Shown piece after piece: positions 54,104-63,552 of a DNA stretch of 64,000 nucleotides (its first letter is position 1; the number at the start of each line of letters is the position of its first letter). The notes below the pieces were generated by a model. That model was not told where the DNA came from. It searched no databases and worked only from the letters and a program-made list of their open reading frames with translations. Both the position numbers and the translations under genes were made by a program. Source of the DNA: Arthrobacter sp. PGP41. Lineage in GTDB: Bacteria > Actinomycetota > Actinomycetes > Actinomycetales > Micrococcaceae. Where the stretch lies: assembly GCF_002953935.1 (NCBI RefSeq), contig NZ_CP026514.1:4206238-4270237 (forward strand), read 5' to 3'.

Positions 54104-54886
54104 ACGCATCAGTGCCTTGGAGCAACAGCGAATTCGCCCTGGTAGACCCCGAGTGAAGCTGGCCCCCGATGTCTCATCAAGGGATTGCTGGCGTGCCCCG
54201 TTTGTCTGGAAACGCGCCACACCTGACACGGTGGATCGCTTGAACCGTCTCTCCACCAGCAAACGCGGTTCTCCGCACAGCGCCAACGCCGCACCGTTCA
54301 ATTCCGAGGACCTCATCGCAATTCGCTCCTCGTCTCTGAATACCATCCCTGAAGCGGCGGAGAAGCGGTGGGCCGTGATTGGACGCCCCGAAACAAAGGC
54401 TGCGACGAACGACAGGGATGGCCTAACCCACAGGCGGCCACATAATGCCCCGACTTATGCCAAACTACTACATTCAAGAAATCACGCCGAGTTGGCGTCG
54501 CCCTGCTGTTCGTCTGGTACCCAACCAAGCCCAACGAGGTGACGCCCACCTCTGATGCATCGACAGAACTCAACGACGCCCGCCTCACCCCCCGCTCAAC
54601 GTCACCTCGTGCCGCTGCACTTGGATCAAGCCCACATAGAGTCCCAAGACAACCTGGCTGCCAGATCCTTTCTCGACAGTTCGTACAAGCATCGCCGCAT
54701 CACGTACTTCTCGCCGGCGTCTCAGCCCGCTTGCCGGGGATCTGGTGGCTGAGCAATCCGCGAGAGCGGCGCCTCCGACATGCGCCGGCCCACTTCCCTA
54801 AAATGCTGATCCAGCCCGGCTAGCACAACCACATCTGCCCATTCTTGCCTGGACTCACAAGCTAGTTCATGGCAACGCCCGGATCC

Positions 54887-54900
54887 GTTTCACGTGAAAC
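54887..54900. promoter_or_regulatory. parS: parS site 3
   Basis: Exact 14-base core GTTTCACGTGAAAC. Confidence 0.9.
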
Positions 54901-55463
54901 ATTCCCTTGGTCGCAGGCGGGAAAAGGCCGCGAGAGGCATGCCGAAAAACTCGACAGCGTACCCACAGCCGGTCGCCCCTCCGCTTCCTCTGTAGTCGCT
55001 GGCAAGTCTCATTGATGTCATTTGGCGGTACCGCCTAGTGACTGTCGCTTGGCCCCGGGACGTCGATTCGTGGGGGACACCCGACAGCCATTGGAAAAGG
55101 TCCGCTGTACGGCCATACGGTCACCGGGCGCCCTCGACGTGAACTGCGAGGCCAGCCGACAGGGTCTGCATCAGGTCGCTTCTTCCTAGGCAAGAAATCT
55201 ACCAAGCACCCTCGTACACACTCACACTGACAGCGTCACGGCGTGGCACACGACCCGTTGCTGCACCGACCGTAATTGTCATTAGCTTCCTCCTTGGCTC
55301 TGTACCGTGGGTTTCGACTCAAAACGATGGCGCCACCCATGTGTGATTCACCGCTCGGATTCTCACCCACAGGTCTACACGCCTAATTGTCCGCCGGTCC
55401 TGCATGTGCTGATCGAGCATAGGACGCATAATTGGCTCCTGGAGCCCTCAACCGACCGCTCGT

Positions 55464-55875
55464 CTATCCACAAGTTATCCACAGTGCCATTTGCGCTTTA
55501 TTCACAGCCTTATCCACAGGTGCGTATGCGCCAGCCCACAGTGGCCACTAAGCCTCCAGGCGAGTCACAGGACGCACGCACAGCTGACGGCCCTATTCAT
55601 GAGCCAGCAATCGGTCACCAGCGCGCTCCTAGCCTCGTTCACCGACTCCATTTATGCGCCGATTAAACCGCTGGCAGTAGATCGGTGCTCAAGAAGCAGT
55701 CCAGAAAGTGCCCCTGGCTTTGTTTCACGTGAAACCGGGTGAGGGAGGAACTCCTGAACGATCGTCGACGGATGAGCGGACCGTGATTTGTTGCTTCATG
55801 GGCCCATACACGCTGCGTTCTTAGGACCGCAATCCACAGAGTTATCCACAGCACAATCCACAGGGATATCCACCA
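55464..55875. promoter_or_regulatory. Cluster of DnaA boxes inside the gene-free region
   Basis: Three exact TTATCCACA boxes (55475-55483, 55510-55518, 55842-55850), one CTATCCACA (55464-55472) and partial AATCCACAG and ATATCCACC sites around 55.83-55.87 kb. All point the same way on the plus strand. Two groups about 330 bases apart flank parS site 4. The strong shared orientation and exact matches support binding by DnaA, but an AT-rich unwinding element is not evident. Confidence 0.6.
55722..55735. promoter_or_regulatory. parS: parS site 4
   Basis: Exact core GTTTCACGTGAAAC, between the two groups of DnaA boxes. Confidence 0.9.
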
Positions 55876-56682
55876 CGTTCGGCCGACATGTGGAAAGACT
55901 AAATACACTAGGGAGCATCCCAGACGACAACTAGCCCAGTTCTTCCTAGCCACGAGGTGGAGCACACCGGGGACACCTAGCGAGGATTGTCGCGATGCTC
56001 CTGAGCGGTGCGTCGTGCCTAAGCAGGGCGCGGTCTCAGACTCACAGGCATCATGGCCCCCGTTGTCATACCAGCCAGCGCGCAGGCCCGGAAACCTGGC
56101 CGTTGCGTTCACGTGTAGATGCCCCGCACAGACCGTCCGCAGCTGGGTCCTTGATGACTCCTTGGGCGCCAGGACGTCAGGTGGGTAGAGGAAGCGGCGG
56201 CCCGCGTGCCCGCAACTTGTACGCGGCTATAAGGTCCTCCCACCGGCAGGTTCGTAGGAACGTTGTCGGGAGAACCCTCGTACAAGACCTCTGTCCCACC
56301 AGAGCCACTTACTCGGCGGCCGTACAGTGGGCGGCCGGGGCTTACGACCAGTCAGGGGAGCGGGGACATGCGCCAGCTCTGCAGAAGCCTGTTGGCTGGG
56401 GAAACGGACTTGATACCCGGGTTAGTGAAGAACTGCCTCTCGGACCTCTGTCCGCTTTGGGACATCCTTTTGAGGACGCATCCTCCTGCCGCCTAAGAAG
56501 CATTAGAACCCCGCCATATGGGCTTGCCGGTCGTATGTCGGTAAGGAGCTTCTCACCTTAAGCTGTCCCTCACACTCACTCGTCCTTACGTGTTGTACCC
56601 GCTACTCATCCCAGTGCGCCCACGTCAGCTGTCTACACGTATCGTGCAATTTGTGAAGTGCGGCCCTCCTGTGCCGGGCATT

Positions 56683-56696
56683 GTTTCACGTGAAAC
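56683..56696. promoter_or_regulatory. parS: parS site 5
   Basis: Exact core, and the flanks make the full 16-base consensus TGTTTCACGTGAAACA. Confidence 0.92.
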
Positions 56697-57068
56697 AGAG
56701 AAGTTCGTCCCGGGATGCGGCGGGGGACCGGGCGGACCGATGTAGGACGCGGTGCGAAAGGGCCATCCGCAACATTTGCAGTGAGGCATCTAAACGCAAA
56801 CCAGCTCCTCGGCCTGCGCACGGGGAACGCTCGCTATCCAAGCTGACCCGACCCCCTGGACCCATGTCCAAAAGTGACGGGACCACGAAAGGAACGCGTC
56901 TCTGCACCCTGCTCATGCGGACATTTTTACCGTGGAGGATACGGCAGCAACCAAAGCCTAAACCACGTGTAGGCATGACGATTTCGGCTCTCTACAAATC
57001 CAGATTTCTGCAGTCTAGTAAAGATCACACCAACCTATCCACGGTCCTCGCGGCTCCACAGCGCGTTT

Positions 57069-57082
57069 GTTCCACGTGAAAC
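57069..57082. promoter_or_regulatory. parS: parS site 6 (one mismatch)
   Basis: GTTCCACGTGAAAC: single C for T mismatch to the core, possibly a weaker ParB site. Confidence 0.7.
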
Positions 57083-57412
57083 AGCGCTGCGCTACCACCG
57101 CGGAACTGCGTTTCGGCGGCGAGCTACAGACAGTCCTAAACGAATACACCACGCGAGCTGAACACGAGCGGAATCGTTCCATTGGACTAACAGCACTAAG
57201 TCGATGCAGGGCCGGTTCGGATAGCACTTGAGGAACTCGGTGAAGATGGCTAGCCTCCCCGAGGCGAGCGGCAGAACACAGCAGTAAGCGCAGTGGTTGC
57301 ATACGCATCGCGGGCTCTCCTATTCGCATCCCGGCTCCAGTGCTAAAGAACTACCGCTACCCACGTGCCGATGGCGATTAAGCAGCCCGCAGCACAGTGG
57401 AAAAAGCCAAAA

Positions 57413-57426
57413 GTTTCACGTGAAAC
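57413..57426. promoter_or_regulatory. parS: parS site 7
   Basis: Exact core GTTTCACGTGAAAC, 344 bases from site 6. Confidence 0.9.
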
Positions 57427-57785
57427 ATGCTGAAAATCTTCGAAGTCGGCGGTCAGCGTGGGGCCGAGCCACCCTGCAAAAGTACCACGTCGAAGGTGCA
57501 CCTCTTTCGTCCTATTAGCTCTATGGGACGGTGTCCAACCGCTGATAAAGGACGAATACAAGAGACCGCACCACCGCCCACACGGGCCGTAGCCTAAGAA
57601 ATTCATCTGAGCTTTGGCTGCACTCACGGGCGTGGGTGCCGCAACATTCATTACGCCCCAGAGGCAGGACCAAAATCGGGATACTTAGGGAAACGGCGCC
57701 TGACCGGCATCCGCTGAACCGCTGCAGGTTCACACGACAACCGGGATAAGCGCGGTGAACAAACGGCAGCCTTTGCTCAAAAAAT

Positions 57786-57816
57786 GAAGGCCTGATCCAC
57801 AAGGAATCAGGCCTTC
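57786..57816 (-). terminator. Intrinsic terminator after parB
   Basis: Perfect 11-base arms GAAGGCCTGAT / ATCAGGCCTTC. On the minus strand the hairpin is followed by a run of T, which suits termination of the parAB transcript. Confidence 0.85.
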
Positions 57817-57836
57817 AAGCTACGGAAAGATGCGCT

Positions 57837-59114
57837 TTAGTTGTTCGAACCAGGTGCAAGGACATCCATAATCCGGTTTAGATCCTCTACACTTGCAAAT
57901 TCGATACTGACCTTGCCTTTGCGGACACCAAGGGAAATTTTCACGTTGGTATCAAGACGGTCAGAAAGCGAGGACGCCAAGTAGTCGAGCCGCTCGTGGC
58001 GTGCCCCAGGGCGGGGAATGTTGTTCTTCGCAGGCTTGGCGGGATCCTGGTACATCGTCACGGCTTCTTCGGTGGCTCGCACAGACATACCTTCGGCCAC
58101 GATCTTTTGGGCCAGTCGCTCCATTGCTGCTGCGTCTGGCAGGGCCAAGAGCGCCCGGGCGTGGCCTGCGGACAATACACCTGCCGCAACCCTGCGCTGC
58201 ACTAATGGGGGTAGCTTGAGCAACCGCAGCGTGTTCGACACCTGGGGACGGGAACGGCCAATACGATCGGCCAACTGCTCATGGGTTGTTCCGAAGTCTT
58301 CCAGGAGTTGCTGGTAGGCCGCCGCTTCTTCGAGAGGGTTCAGCTGGCTCCGGTGAAGGTTCTCCAGCAGGGCGTCCCGCAGAAGGTCGTCGTCCGTGGT
58401 ATCCCTGACAATTGCAGGGATGGTATCAAGGCCTGCAGCCTGTACCGCCCTCCAGCGGCGCTCACCCATGACGAGCTCAAAGGGTTCACCACCGGGTTCG
58501 GTTGATTTCCGGACAACAATTGGCTGGAGGACGCCTATTTCGCGGACGGAGTGAACGAGCTCAGCCATCTCGTCTTCGTCAAAGACCGATCGTGGCTGTT
58601 TGCGGTTGGGGTGGATATCCGAGACCGGAATTTCAGCGAAACGAACACCGGGAACCTCTACCAGTTCCACGCCCGAGTCAGTCCAGGTGGGTTCGTCGTT
58701 CCGTTCACCGCCATCACCAGATGCCGGCGCGGTCGCAGTCATACCTGTCTGCTCCTGCTGGTCAGGAGCGGCCTCAACCTTGTCAGGGGATTCACTGACC
58801 TTTTCAGTTTCAGCGGAAACACTGCCTGAGGAACTGGACTTGCCCGCCGCGCTTCGTCCAGCCGGGCTCTTGCCCGCAGGAGATGCCGATGACAACTGCT
58901 TAGCGGACGGACCAACGGTCCGTCCACTTGCTGCCTCATCAGAGGACTGGCTGTTCGTGGCGTCTTCGGCTGGTTCCGTCTTCTTGCGTCCCTCAGGGAA
59001 GAAGAGGTCTACCGGTCGGGAAACAGCTGTACCATTACCCGAACCGTTGGCGGCGGCGGAACTTGGAATCAGCGCGCCAAGACCGCGGCCCAGGCCACGT
59101 CGCTTCTCGCTCAT
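57837..59114 (-). CDS. parB: Chromosome partitioning protein ParB
   Basis: A CTP-dependent DNA-binding clamp of 425 residues that loads at parS and spreads. The N-terminus ([19 protein letters not shown]) is the ParA-binding part. A disordered Ser/Glu/Ala-rich stretch (about 45-160) follows. The ParB/Srx domain includes the arginine-rich G-E-R-R-W-R-A motif, then the helix-turn-helix around [14 protein letters not shown], and a short C-terminal dimer domain. The start has GGAGGG eight bases upstream. It is the last gene of the rsmG-parA-parB side, facing the parS-rich gene-free region. Confidence 0.97.
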   Translation of the reverse strand: MSEKRRGLGRGLGALIPSSAAANGSGNGTAVSRPVDLFFPEGRKKTEPAEDATNSQSSDEAASGRTVGPSAKQLSSASPAGKSPAGRSAAGKSSSSGSVSAETEKVSESPDKVEAAPDQQEQTGMTATAPASGDGGERNDEPTWTDSGVELVEVPGVRFAEIPVSDIHPNRKQPRSVFDEDEMAELVHSVREIGVLQPIVVRKSTEPGGEPFELVMGERRWRAVQAAGLDTIPAIVRDTTDDDLLRDALLENLHRSQLNPLEEAAAYQQLLEDFGTTHEQLADRIGRSRPQVSNTLRLLKLPPLVQRRVAAGVLSAGHARALLALPDAAAMERLAQKIVAEGMSVRATEEAVTMYQDPAKPAKNNIPRPGARHERLDYLASSLSDRLDTNVKISLGVRKGKVSIEFASVEDLNRIMDVLAPGSNN

Positions 59115-59176
59115 TGGTAATCCCTCCAGTGTTAGAGCCCGGCCTTGCCGTTCTCCGGTCGTTGCAGTTTGAAGAT

Positions 59177-60244
59177 TCAGCGTTCTGCTATTTCAGCGGC
59201 GGCTTCCAGATAAGACAGGGCTCCACTGGAGGAAGGGTCGTACGTCATGACAGTTTGCTGGTAGCTCGGTGCCTCCGATATCCGCACGGAACGCGGAACA
59301 ACTGCAGACAGCACCTGGTCCGGGAAGTGCTGGCGAACCTCGGCCGCAACCTGGGCGGCAAGATTTGTCCGTCCGTCATACATCGTCAAAAGAATGGTGG
59401 AAACGACAAGATCCGCGTTGAGGTGCTTCTGGATCATCTCAATGTTCTTGAGGAGTTGGCTCAATCCTTCAAGGGCGTAGTACTCGCACTGTATGGGAAT
59501 CAGCACCTCATTGGCAGCACAGAAGGCATTGACCGTCAGGAGTCCAAGGCTTGGCGGGCAATCGATAAAGATGTAGTCGAGCCGCTGTTCGCCGTTCTTC
59601 TCGCGCACCTTCGCATAGACGTCAATTGCGCGGCGGAGTCGCTGCTCACGGGCCACCAGCGAGACCAGTTCAATTTCCGCCCCGGCAAGGTGGATGGTGG
59701 CGGGTGCACAGATCAGATTGTTGATGTCGGGGCAGGGCGCCACTACGTCGGCGAGCGGGACATCGTTTATCAGGACATCGTAGATGCTGTCCACATCGGC
59801 ATGGTGCTCGATTCCGAGGGCGGTGGACGCGTTGCCCTGGGGGTCGATATCGATGACCAGGACATTCAACCCGGCCGCGGCCAGCGCGGCAGCAATGTTG
59901 ACGGTGGTGGTGGTCTTTCCCACTCCACCCTTCTGGTTTGAGACAGTAAAGACGCGCGTCTTCTCAGGGCGGGGAAGCTGCCGGCCCACCAACCGTTCAC
60001 GGCGCTTGGTTTCGTGCGCCAGTTCGCGGGCGATCGGGCTGGAATCATCAATTCCATCAATGATGTTAGATCTACCGGCGGTGGTTGTTTCACGTGAAAC
60101 GGCCATGGCGTTAGCGCCTGCAACAACCCTTTCCGGGTGAATTCCACCCCTGGCCGGGACCACGATGGGACCAGCGACGGAACGTGCTGACCCCAAGGAC
60201 ACGAACGGCGGTATCCGTTGCGTGGAGGCTTCGCTACTGGTCAC
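59177..60244 (-). CDS. parA: Chromosome partitioning ATPase ParA
   Basis: A Walker-type ATPase of up to 355 residues that moves ParB-parS complexes. The deviant Walker A is K-G-G-V-G-K-T-T (105-112), followed by the switch segments with D-I-D-P-Q-G-N. The first 90 residues are a long, probably disordered N-terminal extension; its start (GTG at 60244) is uncertain and the in-frame ATG at 60106 is possible. An exact parS lies inside the coding sequence at residues 49-53 (V-S-R-E-T), so the segment may be kept for DNA binding as much as for protein. Confidence 0.95.
   Translation of the reverse strand: MTSSEASTQRIPPFVSLGSARSVAGPIVVPARGGIHPERVVAGANAMAVSRETTTAGRSNIIDGIDDSSPIARELAHETKRRERLVGRQLPRPEKTRVFTVSNQKGGVGKTTTTVNIAAALAAAGLNVLVIDIDPQGNASTALGIEHHADVDSIYDVLINDVPLADVVAPCPDINNLICAPATIHLAGAEIELVSLVAREQRLRRAIDVYAKVREKNGEQRLDYIFIDCPPSLGLLTVNAFCAANEVLIPIQCEYYALEGLSQLLKNIEMIQKHLNADLVVSTILLTMYDGRTNLAAQVAAEVRQHFPDQVLSAVVPRSVRISEAPSYQQTVMTYDPSSSGALSYLEAAAEIAER
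60087..60100. promoter_or_regulatory. parS: parS site 8, inside parA
   Basis: Exact core GTTTCACGTGAAAC, within the parA 5' coding region. Read in frame it encodes V-S-R-E-T. Confidence 0.9.
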
Positions 60245-60333
60245 TGGGGCACACTCACTCTCGTTCGGCCAAATTTGCTGCCGATGTCTAGCCTAACCGC
60301 TGGACCCGGCAGAGTTTGGTCACCGGGCCTGAA

Positions 60334-60984
60334 CTAGGCTTTCTTTTGGGACTTGTTTACAACGATGCGCACCACAGTAGTAGGTTCCTCGAGCAGGCTC
60401 TCGCCCACAGTCCGAACAGACGTTTCAATGCCGCCCAGTTTGCGGATGGTCTTGGCGGCCTTTTCGATTTCCTCAGCCGCACTGCGACCCTTGATGGCCA
60501 CAACTTCGCCCTTGCCGCCGAGGAGCGGAATCGTGAGGCCGGCGAGGTTGCTGAGTGCAGATACCGCGCGGGCTGTCACCACATCAGCCTCCACGTGTCC
60601 CACTGCCAACTCGGCCCGGGTCCGCATCACGGTGACGTTGTCCAGGCCAAGATCGTCAACAACTTCCTGCAGCCAAATGACCCTGCGCTCCAACGGCTCA
60701 ATCAAGGTCAGTTCAAGGTCCGGACGGGCAATGGCGAGGCAGAGGCCCGGCAGGCCTGCGCCACTACCGACGTCGGCCACATGGCTGCCCTCGGGAATCT
60801 CGCTTTCAATGACAGCGCAATTGAGGACATGCCGGCTCCAGAGCCGGGGAATCTCACGCGGTCCAATGAGGCCGCGCTCCGTTCCGGACGTGGCCAGGTG
60901 TTCCACATAGCGCTTAGCCAGGTCCAACCGGTCACCGAATATTTTCTCAGCGGCCACGAGTTCAGCTGCCGTGATGTCAACCAT
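60334..60984 (-). CDS. rsmG: 16S rRNA (guanine-527-N7)-methyltransferase
   Basis: A 216-residue SAM-dependent methyltransferase that modifies G527 of 16S rRNA. The SAM motif is V-A-D-V-G-S-G-A-G-L-P-G, with the conserved R-A-V-S-A-L-S-N-L region later. It lies between jag and parA, the usual actinobacterial position. The start MVDITAAELV is the ATG at 60984; spacing to jag is 21 bases. Confidence 0.96.
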   Translation of the reverse strand: MVDITAAELVAAEKIFGDRLDLAKRYVEHLATSGTERGLIGPREIPRLWSRHVLNCAVIESEIPEGSHVADVGSGAGLPGLCLAIARPDLELTLIEPLERRVIWLQEVVDDLGLDNVTVMRTRAELAVGHVEADVVTARAVSALSNLAGLTIPLLGGKGEVVAIKGRSAAEEIEKAAKTIRKLGGIETSVRTVGESLLEEPTTVVRIVVNKSQKKA

Positions 60985-61005
60985 GATTAGCGGGTTAGCA
61001 ATTCT

Positions 61006-61581
61006 CTAGTCTGCGGACACAACAATGTGGCGTCCGTCGCCTTCGCCCTCGGACTCACTGACCAGTCCCAGGTCGGCAACGGCATCATGGACAATCTTGC
61101 GCTCGTAGGCGCTCATCGGTTCCAGTGCCACCGGCTTGCCGTTTTCCTTAACCGAAGCTGCCGCATCTTCCGCGATCTTCTGCAGATGGCCGGTGCGCTC
61201 CTGGCGGTAGCCGTTGATGTCCAGGACCAGCCTGGACCGGTTGTCAGTCGCCGAGAGAACAGAGAGCCTGGTGAGCTCCTGAAGTGCCTCAAGGACTTCT
61301 CCGTCCTCACCCACCAGGCTATCCAGGGCATCGGACTCTTCCTCGGTCACGATGGAAATGTAAGTGCGGCCGTTGCGGACTTCAATGTCGATATCGCCGT
61401 CGATGTCGGCAATGTCCAGCAGCTCCTCCAGGTAGTCCGCTGCCACGTCGCCCTCTTCCTCCAGGCGGCTGGCTGACGATCCCTTGGCTACGTCAGTCCC
61501 CAAGGATTCGCCATGCGCGGACGCAGCCTGGCTCGCGATGATGTCCTCGGAAAGGGCGTGTTCGGTGCTCTCGGCAGACAT
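61006..61581 (-). CDS. jag: KH/R3H RNA-binding protein Jag
   Basis: A 191-residue RNA-binding protein. A leading acidic segment (about 1-50) precedes the KH domain and an R3H domain with M-S-A-Y-E-R-K-I-V-H-D. It is made from an ATG that overlaps the yidC stop as TAATG, so the two are coupled. Known roles are in cell-envelope and division control in other bacteria; the exact target here is unknown. Confidence 0.94.
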   Translation of the reverse strand: MSAESTEHALSEDIIASQAASAHGESLGTDVAKGSSASRLEEEGDVAADYLEELLDIADIDGDIDIEVRNGRTYISIVTEEESDALDSLVGEDGEVLEALQELTRLSVLSATDNRSRLVLDINGYRQERTGHLQKIAEDAAASVKENGKPVALEPMSAYERKIVHDAVADLGLVSESEGEGDGRHIVVSAD

Positions 61582-62558
61582 TACTTCTTCTTCCTGTTCT
61601 TGCGTTGTGGCTGGATGCGCTGTGCTTTGGCCTGAGCGACGGCCGCCGCGGCGGCGGCCTCGGCCGCTTCGTCCTTCTTGCCGCCCAAGATGGGCAAGGC
61701 CGGAAGGCCCTTGGCGGCACGGCGCTCGGCGAGGGCCTTGGCGGCGGGGGATCCCGGCGTCGGCATGCGGCGGATGACGAAGAACTGCTGGCCCATGGTC
61801 CAAAGGTTGGTGGTGGTCCAGTAGATGAGGACACCGATGGGGAAGTTGATGCCGCCCACGCCGAACACGATAGGCAGGATGTAGAGCATCATCTTCTGCT
61901 GGCGCATGAACGGGCTAGCCATGGCCTCTTCGGACATGTTCTTGGCCATGATCTGCTTCTGCGTGATGAACTGCGAGGCCGTCATGGCCAGGATCATCAG
62001 GATGGAGAGAATCCAGACCGCAACGACGTTGCCACCCGGCGGCGTTCCGTGCAGCAGCGTCGCAGACAGCGGGGCCCCGAAAATGGTGGACTGGTCAAAC
62101 TGGACCACCTGTTCGTGGTTCATCGCACCAATGCTTTTGCCCTCACGGCTAGCCGTCGAAATACCGGACAGTACGGTGAACAGTGCAAAGAAGAACGGCA
62201 TCTGGATCAGCATGGGCAGGCAGGCGGAGAACGGGTTGGTCCCGTGCTTCTTGTACATGGCCATCTGTTCCTGCGCCATGGCCTGGCGGGACAGCTGGTC
62301 GGTTTTGCCCTTGTACTTGTCCTGGAGTTTCTTCAGGTCCGGCTGCAGCAGCTGCATGCCGCGCTGGGCCTTGATCTGCTTGACGAATACGGGAATCAAG
62401 GCGGCACGGATGACCAGCACCAACCCGATGATGGACAGCGTCCAAGTCCAGCCCGAAGCCTCCGGCAGGCCAATGGCGGTCAGGCCCTCGTGGAAGCCCA
62501 CCATGATGATGGAAACAAGCCACTTGAACGGAAACATGATTGTTTCAAAGAAGTCCAT
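61581..62558 (-). CDS. yidC: Membrane protein insertase YidC
   Basis: A 325-residue insertase that places proteins into the membrane with or without SecYEG. Five predicted helices include the W-T-W-T-L-S-I-I-G-L-V-L-V-I-R-A stretch with the conserved arginine in the groove; the cytoplasmic hairpin is K-L-Q-D-K-Y-K-G-K-T-D-Q. The C-terminus is a long basic tail (Arg/Lys/Gln-rich) as in Gram-positive YidC. Located between yidD and jag in the rpmH cluster. Confidence 0.96.
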   Translation of the reverse strand: MDFFETIMFPFKWLVSIIMVGFHEGLTAIGLPEASGWTWTLSIIGLVLVIRAALIPVFVKQIKAQRGMQLLQPDLKKLQDKYKGKTDQLSRQAMAQEQMAMYKKHGTNPFSACLPMLIQMPFFFALFTVLSGISTASREGKSIGAMNHEQVVQFDQSTIFGAPLSATLLHGTPPGGNVVAVWILSILMILAMTASQFITQKQIMAKNMSEEAMASPFMRQQKMMLYILPIVFGVGGINFPIGVLIYWTTTNLWTMGQQFFVIRRMPTPGSPAAKALAERRAAKGLPALPILGGKKDEAAEAAAAAAVAQAKAQRIQPQRKNRKKK

Positions 62559-62574
62559 ACGATATCCCTATTCG

Positions 62575-62970
62575 TCAGGCCGCAGTGCGGCCTTCTCCAT
62601 CAGACTGCGCAGCCAGGTACTTGTCCGGGTTGTTCAGTACAACAATTGTGGGGGTCTGGTTTTCAGGCCAGTGTCGGTGGCCTGCGGGGACGTGGTCCAC
62701 ACCGCCGGCGTTCCAGGGATGGCAGCGCGCCAGGCGCAGGGCTGCCAGCCAACTTCCCCTGACGGCGCCGTGCACCGTAATCGCTTCGAGGGCATAGGCC
62801 GAGCACGAAGGAAAGAAACGGCATACCTGGCCGTACAAGGGTGAAATCACCTTGCGGTAGGCCATTAACAAAAGAATGAGGATGTTGCGGGGCAGGTTCC
62901 AGAGGAACAGCGCAACTGCTGCGGCACTACGTCGGAGACAGGTAACGACGACGGCGGTGGCGTTACGCAC
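62575..62970 (-). CDS. yidD: Membrane protein insertion efficiency factor YidD
   Basis: A small (131-residue) YidD family protein. The signature is C-R-F-F-P-S-C-S-A-Y-A followed by the H-G-A-V-R-G segment and R-C-H-P-W-N-A-G-G-V-D-H-V-P. The GTG start at 62970 lies inside the end of rnpA, an 8-base overlap; the N-terminal 40 residues are basic and hydrophobic. It lies between rnpA and yidC as usual. Confidence 0.93.
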   Translation of the reverse strand: MRNATAVVVTCLRRSAAAVALFLWNLPRNILILLLMAYRKVISPLYGQVCRFFPSCSAYALEAITVHGAVRGSWLAALRLARCHPWNAGGVDHVPAGHRHWPENQTPTIVVLNNPDKYLAAQSDGEGRTAA

Positions 62971-63373
62971 GCAGTGTCCCCTCCTGTGTAGTACCGGCCG
63001 AACTGTTTGCGGCAGCCCCTGCAGGACGGCCGGCCAGCCGGGTGATCGTTGATTCCAATGCGGCATTGTAATCCGACAGCAGCTGGTCCCAGCTGGCAGT
63101 TGCGGACGCGGGAAGCGCCCGGACCACTATGGCAAACCCGGTGCCGTACTCGCGCAGCGAGGCAGCACCTGCTTCTCTCAGTCTCCTCTTAACGAGGTTC
63201 CTGGCCACAGCGTTCCCTACACTCTTGGAAACGATGAACCCGATCCGGCTGGGTTCGTCGGCAGCAATAGCTGCCGTATATAACACTACGTTCCGGCGTC
63301 CATTGCGGACACCGGAACGTACGGTTGTTGAAAAATCGGTCGCAGTCCTCAAACGGTTACGGGTGGCCAGCAC
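62963..63373 (-). CDS. rnpA: Ribonuclease P protein component
   Basis: A 136-residue protein subunit of RNase P, which matures tRNA 5' ends. The basic R-N-R motif region F-I-V-S-K-S-V-G-N-A-V-A-R-N-L-V-K-R-R-L-R is intact. The start is a GTG at 63373. The C-terminal 25 residues are an Ala/Thr-rich extension beyond the domain. It sits downstream of rpmH, the classic origin pair. Confidence 0.96.
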   Translation of the reverse strand: MLATRNRLRTATDFSTTVRSGVRNGRRNVVLYTAAIAADEPSRIGFIVSKSVGNAVARNLVKRRLREAGAASLREYGTGFAIVVRALPASATASWDQLLSDYNAALESTITRLAGRPAGAAANSSAGTTQEGTLRA

Positions 63374-63414
63374 CTTTAAACTCGCAAAGAAATGTCTACC
63401 GACAAGTCAGTTAT

Positions 63415-63552
63415 TTACGCCGACAGCTCGGTACGGCCCTTGCCACGACGGGCTGCCAGGATGGCGCGGCCGGCACGGGTACGCATACGAAGGCGGAAGC
63501 CGTGCTTCTTGGCTCGACGGCGGTTATTCGGCTGAAAAGTCCGCTTGCTCAC
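63415..63552 (-). CDS. rpmH: 50S ribosomal protein bL34
   Basis: A 45-residue ribosomal protein. The sequence from [18 protein letters not shown] continues to [10 protein letters not shown], the full family. The start is a GTG with GGAG nine bases upstream. It is the first gene of the rpmH-rnpA-yidD-yidC run, and it marks the origin side of the window. Confidence 0.97.
   Translation of the reverse strand: MSKRTFQPNNRRRAKKHGFRLRMRTRAGRAILAARRGKGRTELSA

Larger units (their letters stand above)
53687..57785. other. Gene-free origin-proximal region with parS and DnaA-box clusters
   Basis: About 4.1 kb between trxA and the parAB operon without a credible gene. Open frames are short, in both strands, and lack ribosome binding sites, recognisable domains and typical codon patterns; the base composition is visibly less GC-rich than neighbouring genes. 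It contains seven parS palindromes (one with a single mismatch) and a cluster of DnaA-box-like sites near 55.46-55.87 kb. Regions of this length without genes are unusual in such compact genomes. Function as centromere is supported by parS; other roles are inferred. Confidence 0.85.

Noticed and set aside
54117..54542. 141-codon plus-strand open frame in the gene-free region
   Set aside because: No ribosome binding site, no domain, and amino acid composition like a random frame; parS and other sites interrupt any conserved pattern.
55307..55666. 119-codon plus-strand open frame overlapping the DnaA boxes
   Set aside because: No ribosome binding site and no recognisable sequence; the boxes explain the DNA conservation better.
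55663..56112. 149-codon minus-strand open frame with a Trp/Ile-rich stretch
   Set aside because: The W-I-x-L-W-I repeats come from translating the tandem ATCCACAG elements (DnaA-box-like), not from a membrane helix of a real protein.
53631..57836. The gene-free region considered as a decayed gene or prophage remnant
   Set aside because: No phage or known gene fragments were recognised in any frame, and the spaced parS sites suggest selection. A fully decayed gene cannot be excluded without a database search.
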